From the NCBI GenBank assembly GCA_947174335.1, contig CAMWIM010000009.1, positions 1-53,022 of the forward strand: a stretch of 53,022 nucleotides of DNA, given 5' to 3'. The notes below the pieces were generated by a model. That model ran no database searches. It was not told the origin of the DNA and was given only the letters and a program-made list of their open reading frames with translations. The first letter of the stretch is position 1, and each line of letters begins with the position of its first letter. This stretch comes from an uncultured Porphyromonadaceae bacterium. Its GTDB lineage: Bacteria; Bacteroidota; Bacteroidia; Bacteroidales; Muribaculaceae. Shown here piece by piece: positions 15,344 to 24,874 of this stretch. Both the position numbers and the translations under genes were made by a program.

Positions 15344-16543
15344 ATGAAAAAATCACAGATGATATTGTGGATTGTTGCGTTGATTGTCGGTGTCGGAATC
15401 GGACTACTGAAAATAGAGTCGGTTGACACAATAATGAATTTTATCGCAACAATTTATACCCGTCTTTTCCGCTTGTTGGCTGTACCGACGATTGTGCTTG
15501 CGGTCATTACTACACTCGCCTCGCTTGGCGGAGGTCGCGAAATGGGAAAAATGTTTAAGACAACATTAACCTATACTTTGTTAACTACCACGGCAGCCGC
15601 TTTGGTCGCACTTGCTCTCTATCTTATAATTGCTCCCGGAAATCTTCCGGCAAACATTGTCGGTGCAGAAGATATTAACGTGGGAACTGATGTGAAAGAA
15701 TTTACCTATACCGACCATATTCTATCGGTAATTCCCGACAATATCGTCAAGCCGTTTCTTGATGGAAATGTACTTGCACTATTGTTGCTCTGCTTTGCAG
15801 TCGGAATCGCACTATCAAAAATGCCGGACAATGGACCAAAACACTCTCTGATGAATGGATTGTTAGGACTTCAGGACCTGCTTTTCATGTTGATTAAGTG
15901 GTTGATAATAGCTTTGCCGCTCGGTATTGTCGCTTTTGCCGCTCAGTTGACGGCGCAAGTTGGCGGCGGGGTGATGCTCGAATCGCTTGGTAAATATGTT
16001 CTTGTGATATTGCTTGGTAACTGCCTTCAGTTTTTTGTGGTACTCCCGATTTTCTTGCTTGCAAAAGGAATTAACCCGGTTAAGACACTCAAAGGAATGT
16101 CGCAGGCTGTTTTGATGGCTCTCTTTACAAAGAGTTCGGCTGCTACTTTGCCGGTAACAATGGCAAATGCCGAGGAACGAGTCGGCGTTAAATCAAAAGT
16201 TGCTCGATTTGTCTTGCCTATTTGTACGACTGTCAATATGAACGGATGTGCCGCCTTCATTCTCGTGACATCTCTGTTTGTCATGCAAAACAACGGTATG
16301 GATTTATCGATTACAACAATGTTGCTTTGGGTGCTTATTGCCGTAATATCGGCATTTGGGAATGCCGGAGTTCCGATGGGATGCTATTTTTTGACGCTTT
16401 CTTTGATGTCGGGAATCGGGGCGAATGTCGGAATTATGGGTATTATCTTGCCAATCTATACAATTATTGATATGGTTGAGACTGCCGAAAATGTGTGGTC
16501 TGACTCGTGTGTCTGCGTCATAACCGACAAAGTTATGAAGTGA
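15344..16543 (+). CDS. Dicarboxylate/amino acid:cation symporter
   Basis: A 399-residue DAACS-family membrane protein with about eight transmembrane helices plus re-entrant hairpins. The serine-rich hairpin is present as FTKSSAATLPVTM (about 263-275), and the conserved T-V-N-M-N-G-C-A region near 297-304 forms the cation/substrate site. G-N-A-G-V-P-M-G follows in HP2. Members take up glutamate, aspartate, C4-dicarboxylates or serine/threonine with sodium or protons. The substrate here is not decided by sequence. Single-gene unit with its own promoter. Confidence 0.9.
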   Translation: MKKSQMILWIVALIVGVGIGLLKIESVDTIMNFIATIYTRLFRLLAVPTIVLAVITTLASLGGGREMGKMFKTTLTYTLLTTTAAALVALALYLIIAPGNLPANIVGAEDINVGTDVKEFTYTDHILSVIPDNIVKPFLDGNVLALLLLCFAVGIALSKMPDNGPKHSLMNGLLGLQDLLFMLIKWLIIALPLGIVAFAAQLTAQVGGGVMLESLGKYVLVILLGNCLQFFVVLPIFLLAKGINPVKTLKGMSQAVLMALFTKSSAATLPVTMANAEERVGVKSKVARFVLPICTTVNMNGCAAFILVTSLFVMQNNGMDLSITTMLLWVLIAVISAFGNAGVPMGCYFLTLSLMSGIGANVGIMGIILPIYTIIDMVETAENVWSDSCVCVITDKVMK

Positions 16544-16567
16544 GGTCTTATCTTTGAAATAATATAT

Positions 16568-16632
16568 AACGAAAAGAGCTGTCTCACGACAGCTCTTATT
16601 CGTTAATAAACCAATCATTATCACATTTCTTG
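16568..16632. repeat. Hairpin repeat, copy 1
   Basis: Begins AACGAAAAGAGCTGTC and ends ATCACATTTCTTG. Arms AAGAGCTGTC and GACAGCTCTT (10 bp, loop TCAC) are extended by AACGAA/TTCGTT with one bulged A, covering 16568-16604. Copy 2 (16854-16917) is identical except for one missing A. On the minus strand the hairpin is followed by CTCTTTTCGTT, so it can act as a terminator in that direction. Confidence 0.85.
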
Positions 16633-16853
16633 CTTTTGCAATTGGAAATAAATCCTTTTGTACTTATATAACATCACGAGTTTTATTTTTGTTCAACAAA
16701 ATGTAATTATTTTGTAATATTTTTGTTGCACAAAATTCTTTCTCTTTGAAACAGTGGTAGTTGCGATATGGATTTTTTTTTAGTGTGATGTAAGAAGATA
16801 ATAATCAACTCTTGATACATCATATTTCACAAACGATTTATTTATCGTCAATA

Positions 16854-16917
16854 AACGAAAAGAGCTGTCTCACGACAGCTCTTATTCGTTATAAACCAAT
16901 CATTATCACATTTCTTG
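16854..16917. repeat. Hairpin repeat, copy 2
   Basis: Same 10-bp stem, loop and 3' segment as copy 1, 286 bases further on. It lies about 160 bases beyond the stop of the convergent AlaX-like gene. The near identity over 64 bases in otherwise drifting AT-rich DNA indicates a recent duplication or selection on the sequence. Confidence 0.85.
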
Positions 16918-17076
16918 TTATGAAAAAGAGTTTCATGCTCTTTTCGATATTATAACATCATGAGTTAAAAAAATGTTCACGATAATGTAATAAAATTGTA
17001 ACAATTTTGTCTATATTTTGTGAGAATATGATGTAACTATCTGTAATTTAGCTAAATAAAAATTGTAACTTTTTTC

Positions 17077-17535
17077 TTAATCAAGACGAAAAACTATTCG
17101 TTGCCAGCCGTCGGCATAGCGTGAACTTGAAATTCTGAAATGTCCGATTTGAGAAGTTGACTCAACGTGGGTGCCGACACAGGGGCATGCGTCATAATCG
17201 CCGATTGTTACAATTCGCAATGTCGATGATGCATCGTCGGGTAATCGGTCAAGATTGAATTTATCAGCGGCTTCCTCTTTCGGGATAAATGAGTATTCAA
17301 CTTTCAGGTCGCAATTGATAATCTCGTTTACCGCGTCAGAAACTTTTTGCAGTTCGTCGTCGGTCAGTTGATGATCAAGACGGTAGTCACACTTTGATTT
17401 TGTGCGCTCAATATGGTTTCGTTCAGAGCGTTGACAGCCAAACATCTTGACCATTGTGGCATTAAGAATATGCTCGGCGGTGTGCATTGGCGGATATTCT
17501 TGTTTGTTGTGGGTGTTTAGTACGGGTTCTTCCAT
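17077..17535 (-). CDS. AlaX-like tRNA editing domain protein
   Basis: A 152-residue protein corresponding to the second additional domain (SAD) shared by threonyl- and alanyl-tRNA synthetases. The zinc ligands are visible as H18-T-A-E-H22 and C119-V-G-T-H123, the HxxxH and CxxxH motifs. Free-standing proteins of this type (AlaX) remove serine or glycine wrongly attached to tRNA-Ala. No synthetase body is attached, so a trans-editing role is likely; the exact tRNA target is inferred. It is divergent from the OmpA-type lipoprotein operon. Confidence 0.82.
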   Translation of the reverse strand: MEEPVLNTHNKQEYPPMHTAEHILNATMVKMFGCQRSERNHIERTKSKCDYRLDHQLTDDELQKVSDAVNEIINCDLKVEYSFIPKEEAADKFNLDRLPDDASSTLRIVTIGDYDACPCVGTHVESTSQIGHFRISSSRYADGWQRIVFRLD

Positions 17536-17568
17536 AAATTAATGTGAAAAATGAGTTAAATTTTGAGC

Positions 17569-17576
17569 CAAAATTA
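17569..17576 (-). promoter_or_regulatory. -7 element of the AlaX-like gene
   Basis: TAATTTTG on the minus strand, 33 bases before the ATG at 17535. No matching -33 TTTG was found. Confidence 0.4.
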
Positions 17577-17589
17577 CAATAAAATTATG

Positions 17590-17597
17590 TAACTTTG
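17590..17597 (+). promoter_or_regulatory. -7 element of the OmpA-type operon
   Basis: TAACTTTG ends only nine bases before the ATG at 17607. If used, the messenger would have a leader of just a few bases. Confidence 0.4.
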
Positions 17598-17606
17598 TAG
17601 TGTTTA

Positions 17607-19595
17607 ATGAAATTAAAGTTTCAACATATAAAACTCACTTTGCTTACAGCGTTTGTGCTTGTGTTGACCGCCTCATGTCGGCCCTCGCTTGCGCGAATAA
17701 TGTCTCATGCCGATAATTGTTATGATTGTGGAGAATATTATGAGGCCGCCAAGCGTTATAAAGACGTTTATGTCAAGGTCGATCGCCATAATGTTCTGCG
17801 GGGCACGGCGGCATTCCGTTCCGGAATATGTTATGACAGGCTTAATATGGCGGCTCGTGCCGAGGGGCAGTTTAGAAATGCTATCCGTAACGGTGTGGCA
17901 AACGATTCTGTCTATTTTCTGTTGGCTCGCAATTTGATGAGACAAGGGAAATATGCCGATGCTGAAACTCAAATCTCCAACATAGATTCTCCTTCAATTT
18001 TCAACAATGAAGTCGCGTTGATGCTTGCGTCAATGCAAAACAACGGCATGAAATCTATTTCAAGATTCAAGGTCTTGCGGGCTAATAATTTCATGACTGC
18101 AAAATCAGAATATTCACCAATGTTCTATCCCGGTAATGATGAACGATTATATTTTACATCGACCGGTCAGCATGTTGCCGGGGACAAGAGTCGGGTTACC
18201 GGAATGAAAAACGGCGATATTGTAACTGTGAGAAAGAATGAAGCGGGGCAGTGGCTTAAGCCTGAATCGGTCGAGGGTGGTATTAACAGCGAGGGCGATG
18301 AGGGCACGGTTGCGTTCACTCCCGACGGTGGCGAAATGTATTTCACCCGAATCGAGCAAACCGGCAAACGTGGCCAGCGTATGTCTATATGGAAATCGGT
18401 GAGACGAGATGCCGAATGGAAAGAGCCCCAAAAAGTTACGATTGATAATGATTTATTTAATAATTACGGCTATCCGGCTGTATCTTCTGACGGACAATGG
18501 CTTATCTTCAGTTCTGACCGACCCGGCGGCTGTGGCGGGTTTGACCTTTGGCGTGTTCCTGTAAACAAACCAAACTTAAAGCCTCAGAATCTCGGTCGCA
18601 ATATAAACACCTCCGGTAATGAAAAATTTCCGACAGTAGCACCCGACGGTCGATTGCTTTTTGCTTCAGACGGACATCCCGGGTTGGGTGGACTTGACAT
18701 TTTTGATGGAGGTTATTCCTCTGAGATTTTGACTGATGTTGCAAAGAATCTTGGAGTCCCGATCAACACACCATCCGATGATTTTGGAATGACATTTGCG
18801 ACTGACTGTAAATCGGGTTATTTCAGCTCAAATCGAAACGACGCATCGGGACATGATCATTTGTATAGGTTTGATGTAGTTGAGTTTAAAACTTTGCTTG
18901 AGGTTGCCGTTACCGACTTTGAAGGTGAGGTAAAAGAAAACGCTATGATAAGAATAGTTGGCGACAATGGTACCGATCGACGTGTGCCGGTCGAACATGA
19001 TGGCGTTACATCGATTGAAGTTGACCGAGGTGTAAAATATGCCCTGATGGCATCAGCTCCCGGATGTCTTAACGGACATCTTTCATTTGAAATCCCCGAT
19101 GAACAACAAGAAGAGCCCATCGAAATATTTGAAACTGACTTTGTTCTTATTCCGGTAAACAAACCTGTAAACATACGAAATATTTATTTTGATTATAACC
19201 GTGCCGACTTAAGTTTTGAAGGGCTTAAAAGTCTTGATCGCCTTGCTAAGGTTTTGGCTGAGAACGGCACTTCGACAATTGAAATTGCATCACATACTGA
19301 CCGTCACGGGTCAGACCAATATAACCTTGATTTGTCTCAACGGCGTGCGTGCTCCGTCACCGACTATCTCGAATCAAAGGGAATCAATAAACAACGAATG
19401 ATTGCACGAGGATGTGGCAGTCACGACCCTGCTGTGGTTGATGAAACGATTGCTACGCGTCATCCTCGTCTTAATATCGGGAATGTTCTCGATGAATCGT
19501 TTGTTAAAAATCTACCCGATGAAGTTGCTGTTGTTGCCGACAGCCTTAATCGCCGAACCGAGTTTATAATTAAAAACAGTCAATATCATAAATAA
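17607..19595 (+). CDS. OmpA-family lipoprotein with TPR and WD40-like (PD40) repeats, PorE-like
   Basis: A 662-residue lipoprotein: signal sequence with lipobox L-T-A-S-C24. Then come TPR-like helices (about 30-150), a beta-propeller of PD40/WD40-like repeats (about 165-410; e.g. F-T-P-D-G-G-E-M-Y-F and S-S-D-G-Q-W-L-I-F-S-S-D-R-P-G-G), a carboxypeptidase-regulatory-like beta domain (about 420-510), and a C-terminal OmpA peptidoglycan-binding domain (about 520-640; I-Y-F-D-Y-N-R-A-D-L and A-S-H-T-D-R-H-G-S). This order and length match PorE, an outer-membrane/peptidoglycan-anchored component associated with type IX secretion in Porphyromonas. Many paralogues share the layout, so the secretion role is an inference. 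First gene of the operon; its stop overlaps the next start (TAATG). Confidence 0.85.
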   Translation: MKLKFQHIKLTLLTAFVLVLTASCRPSLARIMSHADNCYDCGEYYEAAKRYKDVYVKVDRHNVLRGTAAFRSGICYDRLNMAARAEGQFRNAIRNGVANDSVYFLLARNLMRQGKYADAETQISNIDSPSIFNNEVALMLASMQNNGMKSISRFKVLRANNFMTAKSEYSPMFYPGNDERLYFTSTGQHVAGDKSRVTGMKNGDIVTVRKNEAGQWLKPESVEGGINSEGDEGTVAFTPDGGEMYFTRIEQTGKRGQRMSIWKSVRRDAEWKEPQKVTIDNDLFNNYGYPAVSSDGQWLIFSSDRPGGCGGFDLWRVPVNKPNLKPQNLGRNINTSGNEKFPTVAPDGRLLFASDGHPGLGGLDIFDGGYSSEILTDVAKNLGVPINTPSDDFGMTFATDCKSGYFSSNRNDASGHDHLYRFDVVEFKTLLEVAVTDFEGEVKENAMIRIVGDNGTDRRVPVEHDGVTSIEVDRGVKYALMASAPGCLNGHLSFEIPDEQQEEPIEIFETDFVLIPVNKPVNIRNIYFDYNRADLSFEGLKSLDRLAKVLAENGTSTIEIASHTDRHGSDQYNLDLSQRRACSVTDYLESKGINKQRMIARGCGSHDPAVVDETIATRHPRLNIGNVLDESFVKNLPDEVAVVADSLNRRTEFIIKNSQYHK

Positions 19596-20566
19596 TGGAA
19601 TTTTTTACACATGTAAAAACCCCTAAACGGAACTTTGAAATTGGATACGACACCCCGATGCTTGTCCTCGGGTCGTGTTTCGCTCAAAATATAGGGCAAC
19701 GTCTTGTCGAGGGTCTGTTTGATGTAGTAGTTAATCCTGCAGGAGTTGTATATAATCCGATGTCGATGGAGCAGACTTTATATCGTTTTTTCGATTGTAA
19801 TTTTGTCAAAAAAGAAGACCTGATTGTCCATGACGGTATGTACCACTCGTGGGATTTTCATACGTCGTTATCATCGGTTGACCCTGATAAGGCTGTTGAA
19901 AAAATCAACAAGGCGATCGTTGAGGCAAACGAGATGATTAAACGTGTCAAAGTCGTTATTCTGACTTTTGGCTCGACTCGATATTACAAGCTAAAAAATG
20001 AGGGCCGTATCGTGGCAAACTGCCATAAAATGCCTTCTCACCGATTTGAACTCATCGACGGAACAATTGATGAAATATCAGCTCCAATGATGCGTGTGGC
20101 AGCTCGATTCAGAGATATAAACAAAGATGTTAAGGTAATCGTAACAGTCAGTCCTGTCAGATACAAGGCTTATGGCTATCACGAATCTCAATTGATGAAA
20201 TCAAAACTTTTGTTGATTTGTGACAAGCTCGAAAGCATGTTCCCCGACAATGTGATCTACTTCCCGTCATACGAAATTATGATGGACGAGCTTCGTGATT
20301 ATCGCTATTATGAGCCCGATATGATTCATCCTTCAAATTTGGCGGTGAAATATATCTTTAACCGATTTGGGGACTGCTTCTTTAGCGACAAAACGCGTTC
20401 GTTGTTAAAAAGAGCCGAGCAGTTGAATAAACGTGTCGGACATCGTTTTATCGGTGATAATCAGAGTGAAGCCGAGCATTTTAAAGCCGAAACTCAAAAG
20501 TTAGCTCAACAGTTGATTAATGAATGTGCCTCGATGGAACGTTCGATTCTCAAATTGATGAAATGA
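19595..20566 (+). CDS. GSCFA domain protein
   Basis: A 323-residue protein that shows its family name directly: L-G-S-C-F-A at about residues 26-31, followed by N-I-G and later W-D-F-H-T near 84-88. GSCFA proteins are SGNH/GDSL-like hydrolases found in Bacteroidetes; the substrate is unknown. H-P-S-N-L-A-V-K-Y near 247-255 fits the catalytic D-x-x-H block (D-M-I-H-P-S). It overlaps the upstream gene by one base and the downstream murF-alr by four, so it is firmly in a cell-envelope operon, which hints at a role on envelope glycans or esters. Confidence 0.9.
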   Translation: MEFFTHVKTPKRNFEIGYDTPMLVLGSCFAQNIGQRLVEGLFDVVVNPAGVVYNPMSMEQTLYRFFDCNFVKKEDLIVHDGMYHSWDFHTSLSSVDPDKAVEKINKAIVEANEMIKRVKVVILTFGSTRYYKLKNEGRIVANCHKMPSHRFELIDGTIDEISAPMMRVAARFRDINKDVKVIVTVSPVRYKAYGYHESQLMKSKLLLICDKLESMFPDNVIYFPSYEIMMDELRDYRYYEPDMIHPSNLAVKYIFNRFGDCFFSDKTRSLLKRAEQLNKRVGHRFIGDNQSEAEHFKAETQKLAQQLINECASMERSILKLMK

Positions 20567-22977
20567 TCGGATTCACACCCGAAGAAATAAAGCGTATTTT
20601 AGGCATCGGCAACAATATAGTCTTCGATAGTGACAAAACTATCGACCGATTTTTGATTGATAGCCGGAGTTTGACCATACCTGACCGATCGATATTCTTT
20701 GCAATCTCGACCGATAACAATGATGGTCACCGCTATATTGCCGACCTTGTGAATCGTGGTGTAAAAAACTTTGTCGTTACCGATTCGACGGCTGTCCCTG
20801 ACGGTGTAAACTGCTTCTGTGTAGATAACGCGGTTGACGCTTTGCAAAAGCTTGCGGCTTATCATCGTCAGCGATTCAATCCCGGTTTAAAAGTAATAGC
20901 TGTTACCGGCAGCCGTGGCAAAACGCGAGTTAAAGAGTGGATTTCGGCATTGTTGCCGGGGCATGTTTGTCGTAATATGCGCAGTTTTAATTCTCAAACA
21001 GGAGTTGCCTTGTCGCTTTTGAATGTTGATACGTCAGCCGACTATGCAGTTATAGAGTCAGGTATCTCAAAGGAAGGGGAAATGCAACGACTTGAATCGA
21101 TGATAAGTCCTGATATGGTTGTGGTCACCAATGTGACTGATGAGCATAAATCGGGTTTTGAGTCAAGAGACCGACACGTTGCCGAAAAGCTTATTCTCGC
21201 AAAAAACGCTCAAGAAGTTGTATCCCATAAAACATCAAATGATGGTGGCTTGACAAAAGCTCTTATGGATACTATCGATGCTAATCGTCTTGTCTATTGG
21301 GATGAAAATGGGAATGACAACGGAGCATTTTTAATTGAGACCGACCGCATTACAGATGGTGGTATAACCTCTCTGTCATATAAATATGCGAGACAAGATT
21401 ATCGATGCAAAACGGTTCTTTCAAACCAACATGACATTGACAATGCAATGACATCATTGACTGCAGTCCATAAACTTGTTCCCGATTTTGTTCCTCCTGA
21501 GATTCTTCCGTTTGAAGACATCACGACACGTATAGATGTCGTTAACGGTTTGAATGACATGATTATAATTCACGACCGATTCAGTAACGACGCGCTCTCG
21601 CTTAAAGGCGCACTCGATTTTGCACGTCGCCGCATGACTGAAAACCGAGAGATGGAGCTGATTGTAGCCGATTCAATTCTGACAGAGGACTTTACTTCTA
21701 ATCAGCTTGATGAGGTCGCCAAAGAGTATGGTGTCAAGCAGGTTATAGTCGTACACTCGTACGTCGATTTTATCAGCAGATATAAAGCGGCTGATTTTAC
21801 CGGCAAGATTGTCCTTGTAAAAGGCGCACCAAAAGATAGGTTTGACCGTATCGTTTCATTGCTTGAACAGAAACAGCATGAAACATGCCTTGAAGTTAAC
21901 CTTGACAATTTGATTGGCAACTTTAATTTCTTCAAAAGTAAAGTTGACCGTTCGACCGGGGTTGTCGTGATGTTAAAGGCAAACGGATATGGGTGCGGTT
22001 CGCTTGAATTGGCAAAAACGCTCCAGGCTCAGGGCGCATCAGCAATCGCTGTGGCGGTTATCGATGAAGGAATCGAACTGAGACGGGCTGGCATTACAAT
22101 GCCGATTGTCGTGCTGAATCCGCGAGCCGATAACTATGACCTAATGTTTGAGTATCGCCTTGAACCAGAGGTGTATGGTTTTGATATTCTTGATAGAATA
22201 ATTACCAAGGCTGATAAGGCAGGCATAAAAAAATTCCCGATACATCTCAAAATGGATACGGGTATGCACCGCCTCGGTTTTGGATATGAAAATCTTGCCG
22301 AAGTTTGCGATGTAATCAATAATACCGAAGCGGTTAAGGTCGCATCGGTGTTTTCACATCTTGCAACAGCTGACTGTTTTGATAAAGATGATTATACCGT
22401 AAGCCAGTTATCGTTGTTTGACAAATCGGTTAAATATTTGAGAGACAATCTAAAAGATGATTTCAAGAGCCACATTCTGAATACTGCCGGAATCATGAGA
22501 TTTACACGACATCAACACGAAATGGTCCGGCTTGGAATCGGTTTGTATGGCTTACCGATACTGAATGACGGAAGTGAGGCTGTTCTAAAACCGGTTGCCG
22601 CATTATATACGACAATCATAGCTATTGCTCCCCGACATAAAGGTGATACAATCGGTTACAGTCGTCGTGGAGTTATTGACGGCGAGCGCATTATAGCGAC
22701 ATTGCCGGTTGGTTATGCTGACGGCATTGACCGACGCTTGGGCAATGGCAATATTATGTTTAGAGTTAATGGTATAGACTGTAAAACGGTCGGAAATATC
22801 TGTATGGATATCTGCATGATTGATGTTACCGATGCAAATGCAAAGGTTGGCGATCGGGTGGAGATTTTTGGCTCGGAGGTCGATATTTGTAAGATAGCCG
22901 ATAAGCTTGAAACGATTCCCTATGAGATACTAACATCAATTTCAGATCGTGTCAAACGCATTTATTATAGAGAATAA
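20563..22977 (+). CDS. Bifunctional MurF ligase / alanine racemase
   Basis: An 804-residue fusion. The N-terminal half is UDP-MurNAc-tripeptide:D-Ala-D-Ala ligase, with the ATP loop T-G-S-R-G-K-T (115-121) and V-I-E-S-G-I-S-K-E-G-E-M near 163-174. The C-terminal half, from about 440, is a PLP-dependent alanine racemase with the lysine in V-V-M-L-K472-A-N-G-Y-G. The fusion couples D-alanine supply to its use in peptidoglycan precursor synthesis and is common in Bacteroidetes. In the ligase half the loop reads GSRGKTRVKE rather than the usual GSxGKTTTKE, so ligase activity should not be assumed. Start chosen at ATG 20563, which overlaps the previous stop as ATGA. Confidence 0.93.
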   Translation: MIGFTPEEIKRILGIGNNIVFDSDKTIDRFLIDSRSLTIPDRSIFFAISTDNNDGHRYIADLVNRGVKNFVVTDSTAVPDGVNCFCVDNAVDALQKLAAYHRQRFNPGLKVIAVTGSRGKTRVKEWISALLPGHVCRNMRSFNSQTGVALSLLNVDTSADYAVIESGISKEGEMQRLESMISPDMVVVTNVTDEHKSGFESRDRHVAEKLILAKNAQEVVSHKTSNDGGLTKALMDTIDANRLVYWDENGNDNGAFLIETDRITDGGITSLSYKYARQDYRCKTVLSNQHDIDNAMTSLTAVHKLVPDFVPPEILPFEDITTRIDVVNGLNDMIIIHDRFSNDALSLKGALDFARRRMTENREMELIVADSILTEDFTSNQLDEVAKEYGVKQVIVVHSYVDFISRYKAADFTGKIVLVKGAPKDRFDRIVSLLEQKQHETCLEVNLDNLIGNFNFFKSKVDRSTGVVVMLKANGYGCGSLELAKTLQAQGASAIAVAVIDEGIELRRAGITMPIVVLNPRADNYDLMFEYRLEPEVYGFDILDRIITKADKAGIKKFPIHLKMDTGMHRLGFGYENLAEVCDVINNTEAVKVASVFSHLATADCFDKDDYTVSQLSLFDKSVKYLRDNLKDDFKSHILNTAGIMRFTRHQHEMVRLGIGLYGLPILNDGSEAVLKPVAALYTTIIAIAPRHKGDTIGYSRRGVIDGERIIATLPVGYADGIDRRLGNGNIMFRVNGIDCKTVGNICMDICMIDVTDANAKVGDRVEIFGSEVDICKIADKLETIPYEILTSISDRVKRIYYRE

Positions 22978-22994
22978 TTAAGTCATAAATCGTC

Positions 22995-23573
22995 ATGAAA
23001 AAGTTGAAGGAACGCATCATTAAAGATGGAGTTATTTTGCCCGGAGATATTCTGAAAGTTGATAGTTTCCTAAATCATCAGCTTGACCCGGAACTATTGA
23101 TGGAGATTGCTTTGCATTTCAAGGAAAAGTTTAAACATATCGATGCTAACAAAATCGTGACAATCGAGGCGAGCGGTATTGCGCCTGCTGTCATGCTCGG
23201 ATATGTAATGAAACTCCCGGTTGTCTTCATCAAGAAAAAAGTTCCGTCAACAATGCAAAATATGTTGGTGCGCGATGTGAGATCTTTCACCAAGCAGAGA
23301 ATCTACACTGTCAGTATTTCAGCCGATTATCTGACTCAGGACGACCGTGTTATTTTTATTGACGATTTCCTCGCTTATGGTAATGCCGCCCGTGGTGTCA
23401 TAGATTTATGCGCGCAAAGCGGTTCGACTATCGAAGCCATGGGCTTTATTATAGAGAAAGGTTTTCAAGGTGGTGGCGATGAACTTCGTCACGAAGGCTA
23501 TGAAGTTGTTTCATTGGCGATTGTCGACCGCATCGAAGATTCAAAAGTTATTTTTAGAGAAACAGATGATTAA
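22995..23573 (+). CDS. xpt: Xanthine phosphoribosyltransferase
   Basis: A 192-residue type I phosphoribosyltransferase. The PRPP loop is [13 protein letters not shown] (about 118-130), and the N-terminus ([12 protein letters not shown]) and I-E-A-S-G-I-A-P-A near 55-63 match Xpt of Bacillus. It salvages xanthine to XMP. It overlaps queA by eight bases and follows murF-alr by 17 bases. No purine riboswitch is seen in front of it; expression follows the operon. Confidence 0.93.
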   Translation: MKKLKERIIKDGVILPGDILKVDSFLNHQLDPELLMEIALHFKEKFKHIDANKIVTIEASGIAPAVMLGYVMKLPVVFIKKKVPSTMQNMLVRDVRSFTKQRIYTVSISADYLTQDDRVIFIDDFLAYGNAARGVIDLCAQSGSTIEAMGFIIEKGFQGGGDELRHEGYEVVSLAIVDRIEDSKVIFRETDD

Positions 23574-24786
23574 TACCAAATCAATCAGAATAGAAGATTT
23601 TGACTATCCTTTACCCGACGAGCGAATTGCACGGTACCCGCTTGACGATCGCGAGTCATGTCGTTTGTTGATGAGAGATAAATCAGGCAATATTTCTGAC
23701 CATTATTTCAGAGATATTGTCGAATTATTACCCGTAAATTCGCTTCTCATATATAATAATACCCGCGTGATTAACGCGCGCCTGCGTTTCAGAAAGGGAG
23801 AGAATCATGATGGTGCGGTTATTGAGATATTCTGTCTTGATCCTGTCGAACCTGCCGACTACGCTTGCAACTTTGCATCAAACACCCGGTGTTCGTGGAG
23901 CTGTTTTGTAGGAAACTCAAAACGCTGGAAAGAGGGTGAGTTGTCAATGACAACTAAAATTGAAGATGAGGAGCTGACACTTTTTGCAAAACGTCTCAAT
24001 AAAGGTGAAAACAGTTCGGTTGTCCAATTTTCGTGGGATAATCCCGGTGTTACTTTCTCCGAAATTATTAAGGCGGTCGGCGAAATTCCTATTCCCCCAT
24101 ACCTTAACCGTTCAACTGAAAAAAGCGATTTAACTGACTATCAGACTGTTTATTCGCATATCGACGGATCGGTTGCCGCTCCGACAGCCGGACTTCATTT
24201 CACCGACAATCTGTTGAAAAAAATCAGTGAGGCAGGAGTTGAACGCCGTGAGTTGACTCTGCACGTTGGTGCGGGAACATTCCAACCGGTCAAGAGTGAG
24301 GATATCGGTGAACATAAAATGCACGATGAGTTTATTGCTGTGAGCCGTAGTTTGATAGACGAACTTGCAGTAACCGATCGTGAGGTGATTGCGGTCGGAA
24401 CAACCTCAGTGCGTACCCTTGAAAGTCTCTATCAAATCGGTTGTCTGATTTCTGAGGGTAAATTTGACGGAGATGTTCCTCAATGGTATGCCTATGAGCC
24501 AAGCCATCCCAAGTTGTCACGCAAAGAATCGTTGACGATTGTTTCGCATTATATGGCAGAGAAAAATATCGAGACTCTGACTGCTTCAACTCGAATAATT
24601 ATTGCACCCGGTTATGAATACAGGGTTGTTGACGGTATGATCACCAATTTTCATCAGCCAAAATCAACACTGTTGCTTTTGGTGTCAGCCTTCATTGGTG
24701 ATGATTGGCTCAAGATGTATCGGTATGCGTTAGATAATGATTTCAGATTCTTGAGCTATGGCGACGCAAATCTCTTGTTGAGATAG
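23566..24786 (+). CDS. queA: tRNA preQ1(34) S-adenosylmethionine ribosyltransferase-isomerase
   Basis: A 406-residue QueA-type protein. Recognisable segments are D-Y-x-L-P-x-x-x-I-A near the N-terminus, L-I-Y-N-N-T-R-V-I around 62-70, the [10 protein letters not shown] block near 204-213, [10 protein letters not shown], and the C-terminal [10 protein letters not shown]. It adds the epoxycyclopentanediol part of queuosine to tRNA. The frame is open further upstream into xpt, but ATG 23566 gives the family N-terminus. The family is usually about 340-350 residues. The extra length here lies in the middle region, as in other Bacteroidetes members. Confidence 0.92.
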   Translation: MINTKSIRIEDFDYPLPDERIARYPLDDRESCRLLMRDKSGNISDHYFRDIVELLPVNSLLIYNNTRVINARLRFRKGENHDGAVIEIFCLDPVEPADYACNFASNTRCSWSCFVGNSKRWKEGELSMTTKIEDEELTLFAKRLNKGENSSVVQFSWDNPGVTFSEIIKAVGEIPIPPYLNRSTEKSDLTDYQTVYSHIDGSVAAPTAGLHFTDNLLKKISEAGVERRELTLHVGAGTFQPVKSEDIGEHKMHDEFIAVSRSLIDELAVTDREVIAVGTTSVRTLESLYQIGCLISEGKFDGDVPQWYAYEPSHPKLSRKESLTIVSHYMAEKNIETLTASTRIIIAPGYEYRVVDGMITNFHQPKSTLLLLVSAFIGDDWLKMYRYALDNDFRFLSYGDANLLLR

Positions 24787-24874
24787 ACAACTTTTATCGG
24801 GTTTATTTGTTTTATTCTTTAAAGAAGAAACCCTATGAAAATGGGGGATGTGAAAACAATTAAATCTGAAAAAG

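Larger units (their letters stand above)
16544..17076. other. 533-base gene-free region with duplicated hairpin module
   Basis: No protein-coding frame is supported here. It holds two near-identical 65-base elements (listed separately), each starting with a strong hairpin. Their flanks also look related: TATAACATCACGAGTT in the first and TATAACATCATGAGTT in the second, each followed by an AT-rich tract containing ATGTAAT. A TATCTTTG -7-like element at 16549-16556 precedes the first copy. The rest is very AT-rich. Confidence 0.7.

Noticed and set aside
16568..16604. Simple terminator of the symporter gene
   Set aside because: On the plus strand the hairpin is not followed by a T-run, and the 65-base duplication extends well beyond the stem.
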